A stretch of DNA of 64,000 bases from contig OZ020590.1 in NCBI GenBank assembly GCA_963971535.1, forward strand, positions 150,276,576-150,340,575, read 5' to 3'. Both the position numbers and the translations under genes were made by a program. Source of the DNA: Notolepis coatsorum. Its lineage: Eukaryota; Chordata; Actinopteri; Aulopiformes; Paralepididae. Of the stretch, positions 10,843-23,346 are shown in pieces (position 1 is the stretch's first letter; every line of letters starts with the position of its first letter). The notes under the pieces are model-generated. The model saw only the letters and a program-made list of their open reading frames with translations, had not been told where the DNA came from and ran no database searches.

Positions 10843-12323
10843 CGTTACAGTACCATCATCACCACACACGGCTCAAACAGCACGTCAAACAACCGCACAA
10901 ACACACGTGTAAAACAGGCACAATCACGAGCTATTCATTACAAAAATACAGACAGAGAGGGGTCTCCGAACTTTACATTAAAAAGAGACTATACAAACTT
11001 TCCCAAAGTGAGGACAAAACGCGTTGTGCACTAATCCCGACTGGAAACGTGCCACCAGTTGAACCAGTCGATCTCAACAGTTTATACTAGCCATAATGGA
11101 CAATAACATTCATGTTTAATATGTAGCTTTATTTCAAAGTGTTTGAAGTGTTTGAATAGTTACTTCTTCTTCGGTGTAATATTTATAACCTTTAAAAACA
11201 GCCATACGAGCCCGCACCGAAATAACTATAATAATTAACAAACAATAGAGCTTAACGGGGCGCACTTGCCAAGCGCGCACTAAACACGCACAGAGAACAT
11301 TACATAGTGCGTCTGTCGCATCATATTCCGTTATTATCACCGCTTTATAAACTCGCACCACAATGTACAGCCAGCCAGGCGGTCCGACTGAGTTCTACTT
11401 CTGGATCACTTCTGTAGGGGATCTGCGTCCCACCATAATAACTATCAATACCATCTCAGCCTATAATAGTTGATCAAGACCACTGGCGAAGAAGACCGGG
11501 ACGAAATAATACATACATACATAGTTCGTGTTTATTAATTTACTTACAGTGAGTTGAGAGGAGGACCAGAGAGCAAGTCAGACGTGTTATCGCCATCTTG
11601 GAGTCGATGCAATGTTCGGGGTTTTTGTTGTACATGCGCAAAGTAGCCTCTAGTTCGGAGTGGTGGATGAGAGGACTGTGTGGGGGGGAGAGAGAGAGAG
11701 GGGGGAGAGGGAGAGAGAGAGAGAGAGAGAGAGAGTCGCTCTATTAGATCAGGTTTCCATAGCTACCGAAAGCATCACTCACAGAGACAATGATTTCTAG
11801 TTGACAAGATGTGTGTGTGAGGCCTTGGGCAGCTGCTAGCTCAGCACCAGCAGCATGCAGCCCTCTCTCTCTCTGCTGTGTGTCCACTATATTACAATTG
11901 TGATGAACATACGGTATGCTAATGGCTCCAAAGGTGGTAAAGGCCTTGTGTAAGCACGTCTCAAAAAAAGACAGACAGACATGCTAATTAATTTGGCGGC
12001 TACTACTCTGATATATTCAAAAGTTGTCACATTTCCAATTTTTTGTAGGATAAAGTAGGATTTAGCCTCTAACTCCCCCCCCCCCCCCCCCCCTTACCCC
12101 CCAAGTAGCAATTTGGCAATGGTCCAACATCATCAGTCAATCCATTGGCTCAGTATTAGGCACTGATTACGGCCAAATGTCTTTTGTCCATTATTGGATG
12201 ATGGATAAAAGTTGATTCAAGATGTTAGCCAATGGAGGAAAAATCAACAAGTCGTGGCACAATGTTGGATAGCTTAATAAATTATTAAAATACAAATAGA
12301 TAATAAATGTAAATATATATATA
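10843..12323. other. Unassigned 1.5 kb
   Basis: No gene was supported. It holds a GA/G-rich run at 11680-11735, ATACATACATAC near 11508, and a C19 homopolymer at 12075-12093. Confidence 0.4.
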
Positions 12324-12723
12324 TAGTGCTGTCAATAGATTCTTTTTTTTTAATTAATTAATATCACAATTTTCTGTAATTAATCTAGATTAAAAATAGC
12401 ATTTTTCTACTTAAGACCGAAGCTTGTAACAGATATTTACTTGAGTAAAATCATGGAATTAATGTAAAATCAACACAAAGAAAGTATATTTAGATTCAAA
12501 GACTATTTTAATAGCTTTCTTTGAATACAGTTTCCCTCCTGTGAAATACAAACGTTCAACAAAACCATCAACATTGACTCAGCTTTAAAGACCTCTTTCT
12601 TATATCCGCGGCGCTAAGATTGAAGATTTTTCACTCCATAGATTAATCTAGATTAATTTATTTTAATGCTTTAAATAATTTAAATGAATCTCCAAAGTTA
12701 AAGCATTAATTTTGATAGCCCTA
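12324..12723 (-). mobile_element. hAT-like MITE, copy 2, inverse orientation
   Basis: TAGTGCTGTCAATAG to TTTTGATAGCCCTA is the reverse complement of the element at 902-1307, sharing AATCTAGATTAATC and the ATCCGCGGCGCTAAG core. The flanks are (TA)n, so the 8-bp target duplication cannot be read unambiguously. Confidence 0.85.
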
Positions 12724-13228
<505 letters not shown>

Positions 13229-13773
13229 TTAGATTTGAAATGAAATAGAATCATGAGCTCATCTTTGCTGGCTAGCTAACATAATCTTAAGATGTCCCCT
13301 CTGCTCCTCCATTACTCTTCCTGATCACCGACTGCGGGCTCCTTTTACAGGCATAATGGCACGCCTGTGACATCCAGCGCCTGTTTCCCTGTCTCTCTCT
13401 GTCTCTCCCTAGTGTTTCTCTCTCTCTCTCCCCCTGTGTTTCCCCCCTGGCCCAGCAGAGGTCCCCAGTGTGTTCTCACGTGTGGTCATGTCTCTTGTCT
13501 GTCCGGCTGTACGTCATCGGTCAGCGTTTTCCTTAATGCCAAGCAAGCAGTGCAAAAATGCTTCCGCATTCGTCACCGCACGCCAGTGCGGTAAAGCGCC
13601 CTTCTTTTCAGACAAATGCTACCGTGCGTGCACCGGCGGCGGCGTGCTCGCTCAGGTGCGTGCGTGCGCCGGCGTGCTCGCGCGAGGTGCCCGCGCATGC
13701 GCATGAGATCCCGCCTTGGTTCGACACGAGCGGAGCTCAATATATATAAGTCACCGCCCCTTATTCAGTATCT

Positions 13774-13853
13774 AGCAATAGCTCAATTGGCAAGGCCACA
13801 TGGCTGTGGATCCTATGGCTCGTTTGCTGGCGAGTTCGAATCCCATCGAAAAT
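13774..13853 (+). repeat. tRNA-like sequence (dispersed family, copy 1)
   Basis: ATAGCTCAATTGGCAAGG resembles a pol III A box and GAGTTCGAATCCC is a near-consensus B box, followed by T-rich runs that could terminate pol III. It does not fold into a clean cloverleaf: the anticodon stem and acceptor are poor and the variable region is long. I treat it as a SINE-like head rather than a functional tRNA. A related copy is at 52983-53056. Confidence 0.6.
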
Positions 13854-13889
13854 ATTTTTTAACGTGATTTTTTTTTAACGTGTATTCTT

Positions 13890-14140
13890 TTGCCGGTTAA
13901 GGTTAGGCATTGTTTCGGAGTTGGTTAAGGTTAGAACGGTTAAGTTTAGGCGCTGTTAAGGAGCTGGTTAAGGTTAGAGTTTGTCAAAGAGAATGGCAAT
14001 ATAATTTCTATGGTTAAGGTTAGGCATGGTTAAGGTTAAGGTTAAGGTTAGGCATTGTTTCGGAGTTGGTTAAGGTTAGAACGGTTAAGTTTAGGCGTTG
14101 TTAAGGAGCTGGTTAAGGTTAGAGTTTGTCAAAGAGAATG
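13890..14140 (+). repeat. Degenerate GGTTAA/GGTTAG array
   Basis: Blocks GGTTAAGGTTAGGCATTG, TTTCGGAGTTGGTTAAGG and AGAACGGTTAAGTTTAGGCG recur two to three times. The composition is telomere-like but the unit is long and irregular. The same blocks follow the tRNA-like copy at 52983. Confidence 0.85.
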
Positions 14141-14275
14141 GCAATAGACAGCCTATTTCCGCGCGACCTGGGCGCTGGGCGGCGGAAAATGAAAGGCGCA
14201 TTACTGCACGCCACTACGGTAAATTTTTGCACTGCTTGCTTGGCATAAAGCTACACGCCATCGGTCATCACACAC

Positions 14276-15637
14276 CCAGCTGTTTTCCATTAGCCATAAT
14301 TCCCCTGTATTGTGTATTTCAGTCGTGTTCCCCTATAGTCTGTCTGGGTCCGATCGTTTGTTGCTTGTCTATCTCGCCTGTCTACGCTCATGCGTCATAA
14401 TAATCCCTAAGTGAGTTTAGTTAATCAAAACCCTAACTGCCCTGGCCTCCACTATCGTGCTGTGATTGGCTGAGAGTACTGTCCACACTCACGCTGGCTT
14501 CCCTCTCTCTACTCTGTGTCAAGCTGTTAGCTAGAAGCTAAGTAGCTAACATTATGCTAGCCAGCCTTATTGTCACTAGTCTTCTACACAGTGGGAAATC
14601 AGTGAATAGTAATTAGACAGAATGTTTGTTAAAATAACTAAGTAGCTACTTCATTGTCTCTCTTTTCGCCAATAGATTTCCGTTAGGGGCACTAGCGTAA
14701 CATTAGCTACCATCATAAGTGCTACTGACAAGACCCACTGTCTGAAAGTCTCCTGTAAAAAAAGCAGTATGAAACCTTTATACGTTCTTTGTAAAACAGG
14801 CAAAAATACGAAAATGAGGAAGAAAAGTCGCTATTAGCTAACTGAAATATCGCTGTGGGGAAAGATTTGGGAATGTTTTCATATTTTGAATGACTGATCT
14901 CCTATTTCGTACTGTCGTAGGCCTAGGAATAACGTAGCTACCAGGGCAACAACACTAACGTTAGTTCTGTGGTCAGCCACGGCTTGACAACAGTAACAGC
15001 ACAAAAACCCATCCACAGAATCCAACAGTTCAGTTTCTTATTGCATTGAAATCACTCTCACTGTCAAACCTTCTTTCAAAAGTTTCTTTTAGGCATTGCC
15101 CTAAATCACCTAACATGTGTTCTCACTCATTACTCAAGATCATCCAAACAATAAGCCATAACCTAAAAGTTACACATGGCAATGGTAGTGAAACATTTGT
15201 GTATACAATTTAGTATAACGAAGGGAGAAGTGCTATGTGAAGAAATGTACATGCAATTGCTTTCTATTGCCAATGTGTGGACGGATTGTAATGTGACCTG
15301 AGACCTTCCCCGACTTCCTGCGTTGCCTATAACAGCGACTGTTGCATCAAGCAGCACTGGGGACATCAGGCAGCACTGGGGACATTAAATCTGAAAAGAT
15401 CTTGAAAAATTCAGAAGTATACTCTGCCTATTATTAATGATCTATTTTAAGGTTTCATTTCAGTGTAATTTCATGCTACATTAACTGCCTCGTTGATCGA
15501 GAGACAGAGTGCGAGGAACAGGATGTTTACTTGCAGTTCACTTAACGGCCACCGTATGATTAATGAGAAAGAATTTCTGATCATTCCACATACAGTAGCA
15601 CCTTAAATGTGAGTGACTCATGAACAGTACTGTGGGT
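14276..15637. other. Unassigned 1.4 kb
   Basis: No gene or known element was recognised. GCAGCACTGGGGACAT is directly repeated at 15351 and 15371. Confidence 0.4.
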
Positions 15638-15672
15638 AGTAGGGGTGCTGAGGGTGCTGCAGCACCCCCTAG
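15638..15672. repeat. GGTGCTGCAGCACC palindromic dispersed motif, copy 1
   Basis: AGGGGTGCTGAGGGTGCTGC followed by AGCACCCCCT contains a perfect GGGTGCTGCAGCACCC palindrome. The same block is at 52767-52796. Probably a terminus of an unidentified transposon. Confidence 0.5.
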
Positions 15673-15878
15673 TGGGCCGTGGTAGTGGGTAGAATCTTAA
15701 AGACAATGGAAAATGGATTTTGCCATGTCTTTGTATGGATTTGGCAGGCTATAATATTTAGGCACTAGGGAGAATTTTCATAAATATGGTATTCCTTGGC
15801 ATTTAGCCAGGGTTTCAAGTCTTCATATTAACCACCCTAAACAAGCTGTTCAGAATGATTTCCTTTGATGATGTAACA

Positions 15879-16290
15879 ACAATAATAATAATAATAATAT
15901 TTTTTATTTATATAGCACCTTTCATACAGGAATTGCAGCTCAAAATGCTTCACAGCAAATAGCATAAAATGAACAATGAGGCATACCATTAGCATACAGT
16001 TGACAGAATAAAAGCAATGCATAAAGTGCAGACATAAGAATAGGCATAGAATAAGTATACAATAGACAGGATAAAGGTAATGCGGTAAAATAGCTCTCAT
16101 TTACAGTACAATAATCATGTATTTGAATGTTTTCCATATTAAAAGGCCAAAGTGAAAAGATACGCTTTTAGCTTACTTTTAAAATACTTAGTGAGCTTGC
16201 CTCCCTAATCTTCTTCTCGGCTATTGTTGGGAACCTTTAACCTCTTTACAAGTGGTAGATGATAGTAGTGTTCTTGGGGTAACAACTGCA
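15879..16290 (-). mobile_element. LINE 3' end, minus orientation, AAT tail
   Basis: (AAT)n at 15880-15899 then TTTATTTATATAGCACCTTTC and AAAATGCTTCACAGC is a common fish LINE or SINE tail read in reverse. Several hundred bp of A-rich 3' sequence follow; no clear ORF. Confidence 0.6.
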
Positions 16291-16315
16291 TCCCGGCTAT
16301 ACGCCCTCGTCCATA

Positions 16316-16374
<59 letters not shown>

Positions 16375-16600
16375 GTTTTTTAATTTTTGTGTCTTACATA
16401 CAGGTGTATGCCCAGCCCATTACAAGACACATAACAATAAGTATATAATATTATACGTGACAAATTACTTGACAAATTATGACATATAGACCAAGATGGC
16501 AAAATAAATAAATAAATAAAAATACAATAAAACGTAATATAACACAAGCTGTAAGCAATGTATGTAAACAAAGACACAAGAGGAATTCATATACAATTAT
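16316..16600 (-). mobile_element. LINE 3' end, minus orientation, TGAT tail
   Basis: A (TGAT)n run of 14 units (16318-16374) is followed by TTTTTTAATTTTTGTGTCTT and A-rich sequence. This looks like the reversed tail of a truncated LINE. It shares the tetranucleotide, but not the unique sequence, of the family at 40805, 50055 and 58756. Confidence 0.5.
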
Positions 16601-16734
16601 ATAGGATATAGTGTGTTTTGTCTCAAGTGGTCATGCTTTCTCCAAAAATCCTGCAAAACTGAAGATGTCCTCGACAAAAAAATAAACTCAACATACAACT
16701 CTCAGAGAGCCAACACAAATATAAACGGGACGGA

Positions 16735-16965
16735 GGTTGAGCGTGTCTCCGGCTTTAAATGTCCACATCTCCGAGGACCTCTCCTGGTCCCTCAACACCT
16801 CGTCACTGGTCAAGAAGGCTCACCACCACCAGTGTGTCTCTGAGGAAAGCCCACCTGTCTCCTCAGATTCTGGTGAACTCCCTCCAATGTACCATAGAAA
16901 CAAAGCGTCCTCACTGACTGCATCACAGTCTCCGGTAAGGCAACTGCAGAGTGGGCAGAGTGTAG
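16735..16965 (+). pseudogene. L2-like LINE ORF2 fragment
   Basis: The reading VERVSGFK shifts frame to HISEDLSWSLNTSSLVKKA, then to LRKAHLSPQILVNSLQCTIE. This is the block after the RT palm domain in L2/CR1-like LINEs; compare [20 protein letters not shown] at 47244-47303. At least two frameshifts make it non-functional. It lies head-on to the minus-strand L2 remnant at 17640-19860, so the two may be pieces of one rearranged element. Confidence 0.8.
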
Positions 16966-17035
16966 CAGCGCTGAGGAGACGGCATCTCCTCCGTGCTCCC
17001 GTTCTCACGGTAGGCAAATTGGTATTTGTCCAGTG

Positions 17036-17640
17036 AGGAGGATGATCGGGCGAATACGAGATGAGCCATGCAGGGCCGGCCTCTCACACTCAGAGCACTT
17101 CCTGATGACGGGGGGGGGGGGGGGGGGTGAGTGCAACAGGGTGGAAGTATAATTAAGGCTCGCTGCAGAGGAGGAGTGTCTCACCGCCGGCACGCGGGAG
17201 GTGGTTTTGAAGCACGCGGAAGGGACAGCTGTTTGGGCCGCAGTGACGGGTCGAAGCTGTCAGTCAGGACCTGACCTCGGTCAGCTGCTGAGTGCAAAAA
17301 AAGACAGCATTACATTTCCCCTCTTTTTCAATGGGGGTAGTTGGGGGGGGGGGTTGTGGGGGGGGGGGGGGGGTAGTTGCGTTGGGCTCCGGCATTTGTT
17401 ACCGCATCGGGTGGTCGCCCAAAAAAAGCAGAGCGGTGTTCTAGCGAGAAAGTTGAACTCGGTTCAACTTGTGCCGTAACGTAACCCCTCCTCCCCACGC
17501 TGCCAAAGTGGCCAATCAATCACAGTGGAAAACAAGGGATTGGGGGGGGGGGGGGGGGTAAAAAAGCTCACTGCACACAATGTCACAGAAATGGCCCATC
17601 CTGGCACGCCACCCTGCGACAAGGCGCTGCATTGTCTGGT
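17036..17640. other. Poly(G)-rich unassigned stretch
   Basis: No gene supported. Three long G homopolymer groups occur: G18 at 17110-17127, a split run at 17344-17373, and G17 at 17542-17558. Confidence 0.5.
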
Positions 17641-17904
17641 TATAGATGTGAATGAGTCCTAAGGGGCTGGTGGTCAGACAGCAGGGACTACTGCAGCCTT
17701 GATTGCCGCCTCCAGGTTGTACCCGTCGTCAAAGTGGGCGTAAAAGTTATTGAGCTCATCAGGGAGGGAGGTATGATCCCTGGTTGGGGGGGGGAGGAGT
17801 TATTGATGGGTTTATACTAGTCCATAATGGCCTGGATGCCCTGCCATGTGCCTCGGGGGTTGGAGCTGTTGAAGTGCCCCTCAAATCCTTAGCTTGTGGC
17901 TGTG
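17640..17904 (-). pseudogene. L2-like LINE ORF2, segment upstream of RT
   Basis: Minus-strand frames give KHSHKLRI, then, after a frameshift, NSSNPRGTWQGIQAIMD, then SLPDELNNFYAHFDDGYNLE. This is the linker between endonuclease and RT in L2/CR1-like elements. Frameshifts and stops interrupt it. It is continuous with the tandem array to its right, whose unit is the next coding block upstream. Confidence 0.8.
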
Positions 17905-19645
17905 CTTGGCCCGCTTGATTTGACTTTTCAGGTTAACCCTGGCTGAACTGTAGGCCCGCTTGATTTGACTTTTCAGGTTAACCCTGGCTGAACTGTAGGC
18001 CCGCTTGATTTGACTTTTCAGGTTAACCCTGGCTGAACTGTAGGCCCGCTTGATTTGACTTTTCAGGTTAACCCTGGCTGAACTGTAGGCCCGCTTGATT
18101 TTACTTTTCAAGTTAACCCTGGCTGAACTGTAGGCCCGCTTGATTTTACTTTTCAGGTTAACCCTGGCTGAACTGTAGGCCCGCTTGATTTGACTTTTCA
18201 GGTTAACCCTGGCTGAACTGTAGGCCCGCTTGATGTCTCTCTTCAGGTTAACCCTGGCTGAACTGTAGGCCTGCTTGATGTCTCTCTTCAGGTTAACCCT
18301 GGCTGAACTGTAGGCCTGCTTGATGTCTCTCTTCAGGTTAACCCTGGCTGAACTGTAGGCCTGCTTGATGACTCTTCAGGTTAACCCTGGCTGAACTGTA
18401 GGCCTGCTTGATGTCTCTCTTCAGGTTAACCCTGGCTGAACTGTAGGCCTGCTTGATGACTCTTCAGGTTAACCCTGGCTGAACTGTAGGCCTGCTTGAT
18501 GACTCTTCAGGTTAACCCTGGCTGAACTGTAGGCCTGCTTGATGACTCTTCAGGTTAACCCTGGCTGAACTGTAGGCCCGCTTGATTTGACTTTTCAGGT
18601 TAACCCTGGCTGAACTGTAGGCCCGCTTGATTTGACTTTTCAGGTTAACCCTGGCTGAACTGTAGGCCCGCTTGATGTCTCTTCAGGTTAACCCTGGCTG
18701 AACTGTAGGCCTGCTTGATGTCTCTTCAGGTTAACCCTGGCTGAACTGTAGGCCTGCTTGATGACTCTTCAGGTTAACCCTGGCTGAACTGTAGGCCTGC
18801 TTGATGTCTCTCTTCAGGTTAACCCTGGCTGAACTGTAGGCCTGCTTGATGTCTCTCTTCAGGTTAACCCTGGCTGAACTGTAGGCCTGCTTGATGTCTC
18901 TCTTCAGGTTAACCCTGGCTGAACTGTAGGCCTGCTTGATGTCTCTCTTCAGGTTAACCCTGGCTGAACTGTAGGCCTGCTTGATGTCTCTCTTCAGGTT
19001 AACCCTGGCTGAACTGTAGGCCTGCTTGATGTCTCTCTTCAGGTTAACCCTGGCTGAACTGTAGGCCTGCTTGATGACTCTTCAGGTTAACCCTGGCTGA
19101 ACTGTAGGCCTGCTTGATGTCTCTTCAGGTTAACCCTGGCTGAACTGTAGGCCTGCTTGATGTCTCTCTTCAGGTTAACCCTGGCTGAACTGTAGGCCTG
19201 CTTGATGTCTCTTCAGGTTAACCCTGGCTGAACTGTAGGCCTGCTTGATGTCTCTCTTCAGGTTAACCCTGGCTGAACTGTAGGCCTGCTTGATGTCTCT
19301 TCAGGTTAACCCTGGCTGAACTGTAGGCCTGCTTGATGACTCTTCAGGTTAACCCTGGCTGAACTGTAGGCCTGCTTGATGTCTCTCTTCAGGTTAACCC
19401 TGGCTGAACTGTAGGCCTGCTTGATGTCTCTCTTCAGGTTAACCCTGGCTGAACTGTAGGCCTGCTTGATGTCTCTCTTCAGGTTAACCCTGGCTGAACT
19501 GTAGGCCTGCTTGATGTCTCTCTTCAGGTTAACCCTGGCTGAACTGTAGGCCTGCTTGATGCCTCTCTTCAGGTTAACCCTGGCTGAACTGTAGGCCTGC
19601 TTGATGTCTCTCTTCAGGTTAACCCTGGCTGAACTGTAGGCCTGC
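17905..19645 (-). repeat. 45-bp coding minisatellite grown from LINE ORF2 (about 39 copies)
   Basis: GGTTAACCCTGGCTGAACTG recurs about every 45 bp. On the minus strand one unit reads AYSSARVNLKRDIKQ (or LKSQIKR), which is a single-copy block in L2-like ORF2. Variants are 45 bp (TTGATTTGACTTTTC or TTGATGTCTCTCTTC) and 43 bp (GATGACTCTTC, GATGTCTCTTC). The 43-bp units break the frame, so most of the array is not translatable. TTTGAC variants cluster at the left end and near 18580-18680; TCTCTC variants dominate the right half, showing regional homogenisation. Confidence 0.93.
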
Positions 19646-19860
19646 GCCTCACCAGATCTAAAGCCACCTTCAGCGATATAGAGGGACCTCTCTGTTCATC
19701 CAGGGCTTCTGATTGGGGGAATGCTGTAATCCGTTTGAGGGTGGTGGTGGTGACACTGTCGATGTTAGTATATTGACGTACACTAGTCCAAAAACGGAGG
19801 AGGTGTCGGAATCAATATCCGTGTGGGAGGAAGACCAGGCTGGACCGGGTGGCAAACATG
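19646..19860 (-). pseudogene. L2-like LINE ORF2 segment upstream of the array
   Basis: On the minus strand HSPNQKPWMNREVPLY then RSGEAQAYSSARVNLK leads into the array. NQKPWMNREV followed by a RSGDxxxYSxARxNLKR block is typical of L2-like ORF2. A stop after REVPLYR shows decay. With 17640-17904 it proves that the minisatellite sits inside one LINE copy. Confidence 0.8.
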
Positions 19861-20454
19861 CTTCGCAGCATTCAGACCATTCTTCAACTGTCCTAATTGA
19901 GGATTGATGAGCGCGGGGTGAGTACGTGGTGAGTATAGGAACAAAGAAATGTGATTAGATTGTCCCAGGTGGGGGAGGGGGGCGGTTTTATATGCATCGG
20001 ATATGGTGTAAACGCATGGTCTAATATCTTGTCTCCTCTTGTGGGGCAGGAGACATGGGGAACACGGTCTTTAGGTTGGAGTGGTTGAAATGTGGTTCCC
20101 ATTCAATCTAGCGCAATTTGTTAATATTAATATAACCAACATAGAAAACCCAGGACCAAAATAGATTCATCACAACTCACAACTAGGCCGTTTCTTCTGA
20201 CCTCCACCAAGTCAGAAATATTTGGCTAAACGAGTACAGCCTCACAGCACCTGTGTTCAATTCCATTGATTTCAATTCACTGCAATTCAATGGAAGTGCT
20301 CCCAAGAGTAGACCAGCAATTAAATCGTATTGTCATTGTACGAAACACAATTACTGGTCAAATGTACTAGCGAGCTCCCGAAAAGGACAATGCAAACAGG
20401 TGTCAAATGTCCTCTACAGGCCGTCCCATGAAGTTCTCATGACTGAGTGACTGG
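19861..20454. other. Unassigned stretch beside the L2 copy
   Basis: It may contain further upstream LINE sequence, but I could not confirm a frame. No gene recognised. Confidence 0.35.
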
Positions 20455-20562
20455 TTGCCTGACCTGAAAACGTTAATGAACCCTGTAGCAACCCTGTAGC
20501 ACTTTGGGATCCTAGTGAACGAAAAGTGCAATACAAATACAATTTATTATTATTATTAATTG
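20455..20562 (+). mobile_element. LINE/SINE 3' tail with TTA repeat
   Basis: GCACTTTGGGATCCTAGTGA, then AAAAGTGCAATACAAATACA and (TTA)n is a familiar 3' tail of 5'-truncated fish retroposons. Confidence 0.6.
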
Positions 20563-21821
20563 ATGTCCTCAGCTGCGTCGTGGGGAAAACACAGTGACTT
20601 GTCGAAGCCCTGTGTGCTGCTTCATAGCATGAAGACCACTAAGTAGTTATATCAGAGACAGTCTAAAATGATGAGGAGACGGATCACTGTGGTGGTTCTG
20701 AATGGAGAAATCCACAAGACTAAAGATGGCGCAACAACAATACTATATACTTGCTACAAAACAAACATAGTCAGAGAAAATAAATAAATGTGATGTGATT
20801 TCACGTTGAGTACGATTACAATTACTGCATTTTGAGGTGAAATGTGAGTTTTAAAGATGTTTTAAATTAATTATGATAGCTGCCAAAAGGCTGGGAATCG
20901 TGTAGAAGTAGTGAATGGTTGCCATGGTAATTTTAAGGACTCTGTGGCAGGAACTACTGGATGTTAAGGTTATCACTATGCTCCCCCATCCTCTGTGATG
21001 TCATGTTAAAGTTATCACTATGTTCCCCATCCTCATTTTGTTTGTTTGTTTGGTTGGTTTCTTTGCCTTCACCTCATTATGTTGAGGACCAATAGGAAGA
21101 AGGGTGGAGGAGGGGGTGGGATCATTTTCACATTCAATCCAATAAGGCAACAGGCAGCACAGCAGTCAAAACAATGTCCTCACAAGTAGCCTATAACTCT
21201 GAGGGGAGTTTGGTCATTGGGTTTCTTAGTGCTAACTCCGAGGGCTCAGAAAAACACTACTTGTTCGTTTGAGGTCAAATTGAAGAGATTTAGGTCTGAA
21301 CCAGCCTGTGTGATGTCAGCCAAGTGATACGAAAAACACAGTCCAGGGTGAAAATAACTAGAATCCTCCTTCGAAATCGAAGTTATGTAAATTAATGAGA
21401 GAGCTGGGGAAAAACAGCTCACAATGGAGGGGATGCTTTATAACGGAGCCGACTAATGGGCAGCGTGTCACGTACTCAGCTCTTCAATATGATCCACGTA
21501 GTCTTCTTGAGTGCTCAAAAACTAATGATTAGTCCAAATAATAAATCTGGAGATCAGCGCCCTGTTACCGATACCGTAATTTACTTGCCTTTTATTTATA
21601 TTTCAGAAAAAGAATGAAAGCATTATAGTCCTCCTATACATGACACTGTGGGTAAAAACATTTCAACACAAGCACTCCTCAGTGTGTGAAGGGGTCAACC
21701 CTAGCTAGTGGATATTATTATGCATTTTACATTGCTGTATGTTATGGTGGGTCAAACTGACCCGAGGGTTAACTGGGGAAACTGGATACGACCTCTAACA
21801 TGACCTCTAACACGGCCTAAT
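20563..21821. other. Unassigned 1.26 kb
   Basis: No gene supported. A short direct repeat GTTATCACTATG occurs at about 20969 and 21012. Confidence 0.4.
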
Positions 21822-22187
21822 GCTGCATTCCAGGCAACTTGCGCGCGGGAATTTCCCAGTTGAGAATTCCGACTCCGGACCTCCGTGTATTCCAGGTGCA
21901 CGTAAACAAAAAACATGGCTGACCGTGACATACTGTTTACATGTACTGTTTACATGAATAATGTTTTTCTATGTGATAGTATGTATTATTTTGATTAAAT
22001 ACAGGCAGATATACTGAAAAGTGCCTTTACCGTAATTGATGGTTTACCATTTACCATGTGCTCCTCCGGGGGTTAGAGTTTCCCGAGTAGGAACTCCGGC
22101 TTTGAGACGGCGTTCCAGTTGTTACTGTTTCAAGTAGGAGGTTGGATAATAATCCCCAGTTGCGAGTTGTCTGGAAACACAGCATAA
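21822..22187. mobile_element. Probable foldback MITE
   Basis: The left end GCTGCATTCCAGGCAACTTG and the right end CAGTTGCGAGTTGTCTGGAAACACAGC are imperfect inverted copies. CCAGTTGAGAATTCCGACTC and GAGTAGGAACTCCGGC are a second inverted pair inside. The interior is non-coding, with repeated TACTGTTTACATG. No target duplication was resolved. Confidence 0.55.
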
Positions 22188-22241
22188 ATAAAGGACTGAT
22201 GATGACCTCTGGGTTCTGTTGTGGAACATGTTCATGATGTC

Positions 22242-22800
<559 letters not shown>

Positions 22801-23089
22801 AAGGATTCAGTGGAGGAGACAGGGCGTTGACAGCATAGTGGCTATACACTACCCCCCATCACCTCTCACCCCCCCCCCCCCCATGTGAATTGCACTACTG
22901 TACAATGCAAGAATAAATACCGTACAATAAATGAATGATGATGCTTGAATACAAGATGGACCAGTATAACCAGTGGTGGAGCAGTGAGCGGGTCAGGGGG
23001 CCCTCCAGGGCCTGGGAGCACTGGGCCTAACACTGGGGCCTATTTACCATTACAACCCAATACCACGTCCATGTGTGAGATACACCTGC
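22801..23089. other. Unassigned, includes C14
   Basis: Poly(C) at 22869-22882; no gene recognised. Confidence 0.4.
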
Positions 23090-23346
23090 CGGTCCACTAC
23101 AGGATAGCATGTCAGTGTCACGATAAACAGTTATGGTGTGTGAAAAGAACATGCCGGTATGAAGGTGCATAGCCCCCCCAAAAAAAGAAAGCCCACAAGC
23201 ATGCTCTTGAACCATACCAGCAATGTCTGCAGTTGGAGGCAAGTGCTTTCACGACTTTTACACTACCACCCATGTTACAGTTATAGTTAGGGTTAAGGTT
23301 GGTTTTAATGTTCACTTCAAGGTTATGGTTAGGGTATAAAGTTAGG
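23090..23346 (+). repeat. Dispersed repeat with GGTTA-type tail, copy 2
   Basis: CTACAGGATAGCATGTCAGT, then GGTATGAAGGTGCA, then a degenerate tail TTAGGGTTAAGGTTGG is the plus-strand counterpart of 15-265. The tail ends where the foldback MITE at 23347 begins, so the MITE may have inserted in or beside it. Confidence 0.75.

Larger units (their letters stand above)
13505..14275. repeat. Foldback-like unit enclosing tRNA-like head and GGTTAA array
   Basis: The left arm (about 13505-13610) contains GCCAAGCAAGCAGTGCAAAA and CACGCCAGTGCGGTAAAGCG. The right arm (about 14165-14275) carries the inverse, TTTTGCACTGCTTGCTTGGC preceded by CGCCACTACGGTAAAT. Between the arms lie a tRNA-like sequence and a GGTTAA-type array, and both internal parts recur at 52980-53420. 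No target duplication was resolved. Confidence 0.65.

Noticed and set aside
13774-13853. Functional tRNA gene
   Set aside because: A- and B-box-like motifs are present but acceptor and anticodon stems do not pair, and the sequence belongs to a dispersed repeat.
17905-19645. CRISPR-like array of regular repeats
   Set aside because: Repeats are contiguous with no unique spacers, and the unit is LINE coding sequence in a vertebrate-like genome.
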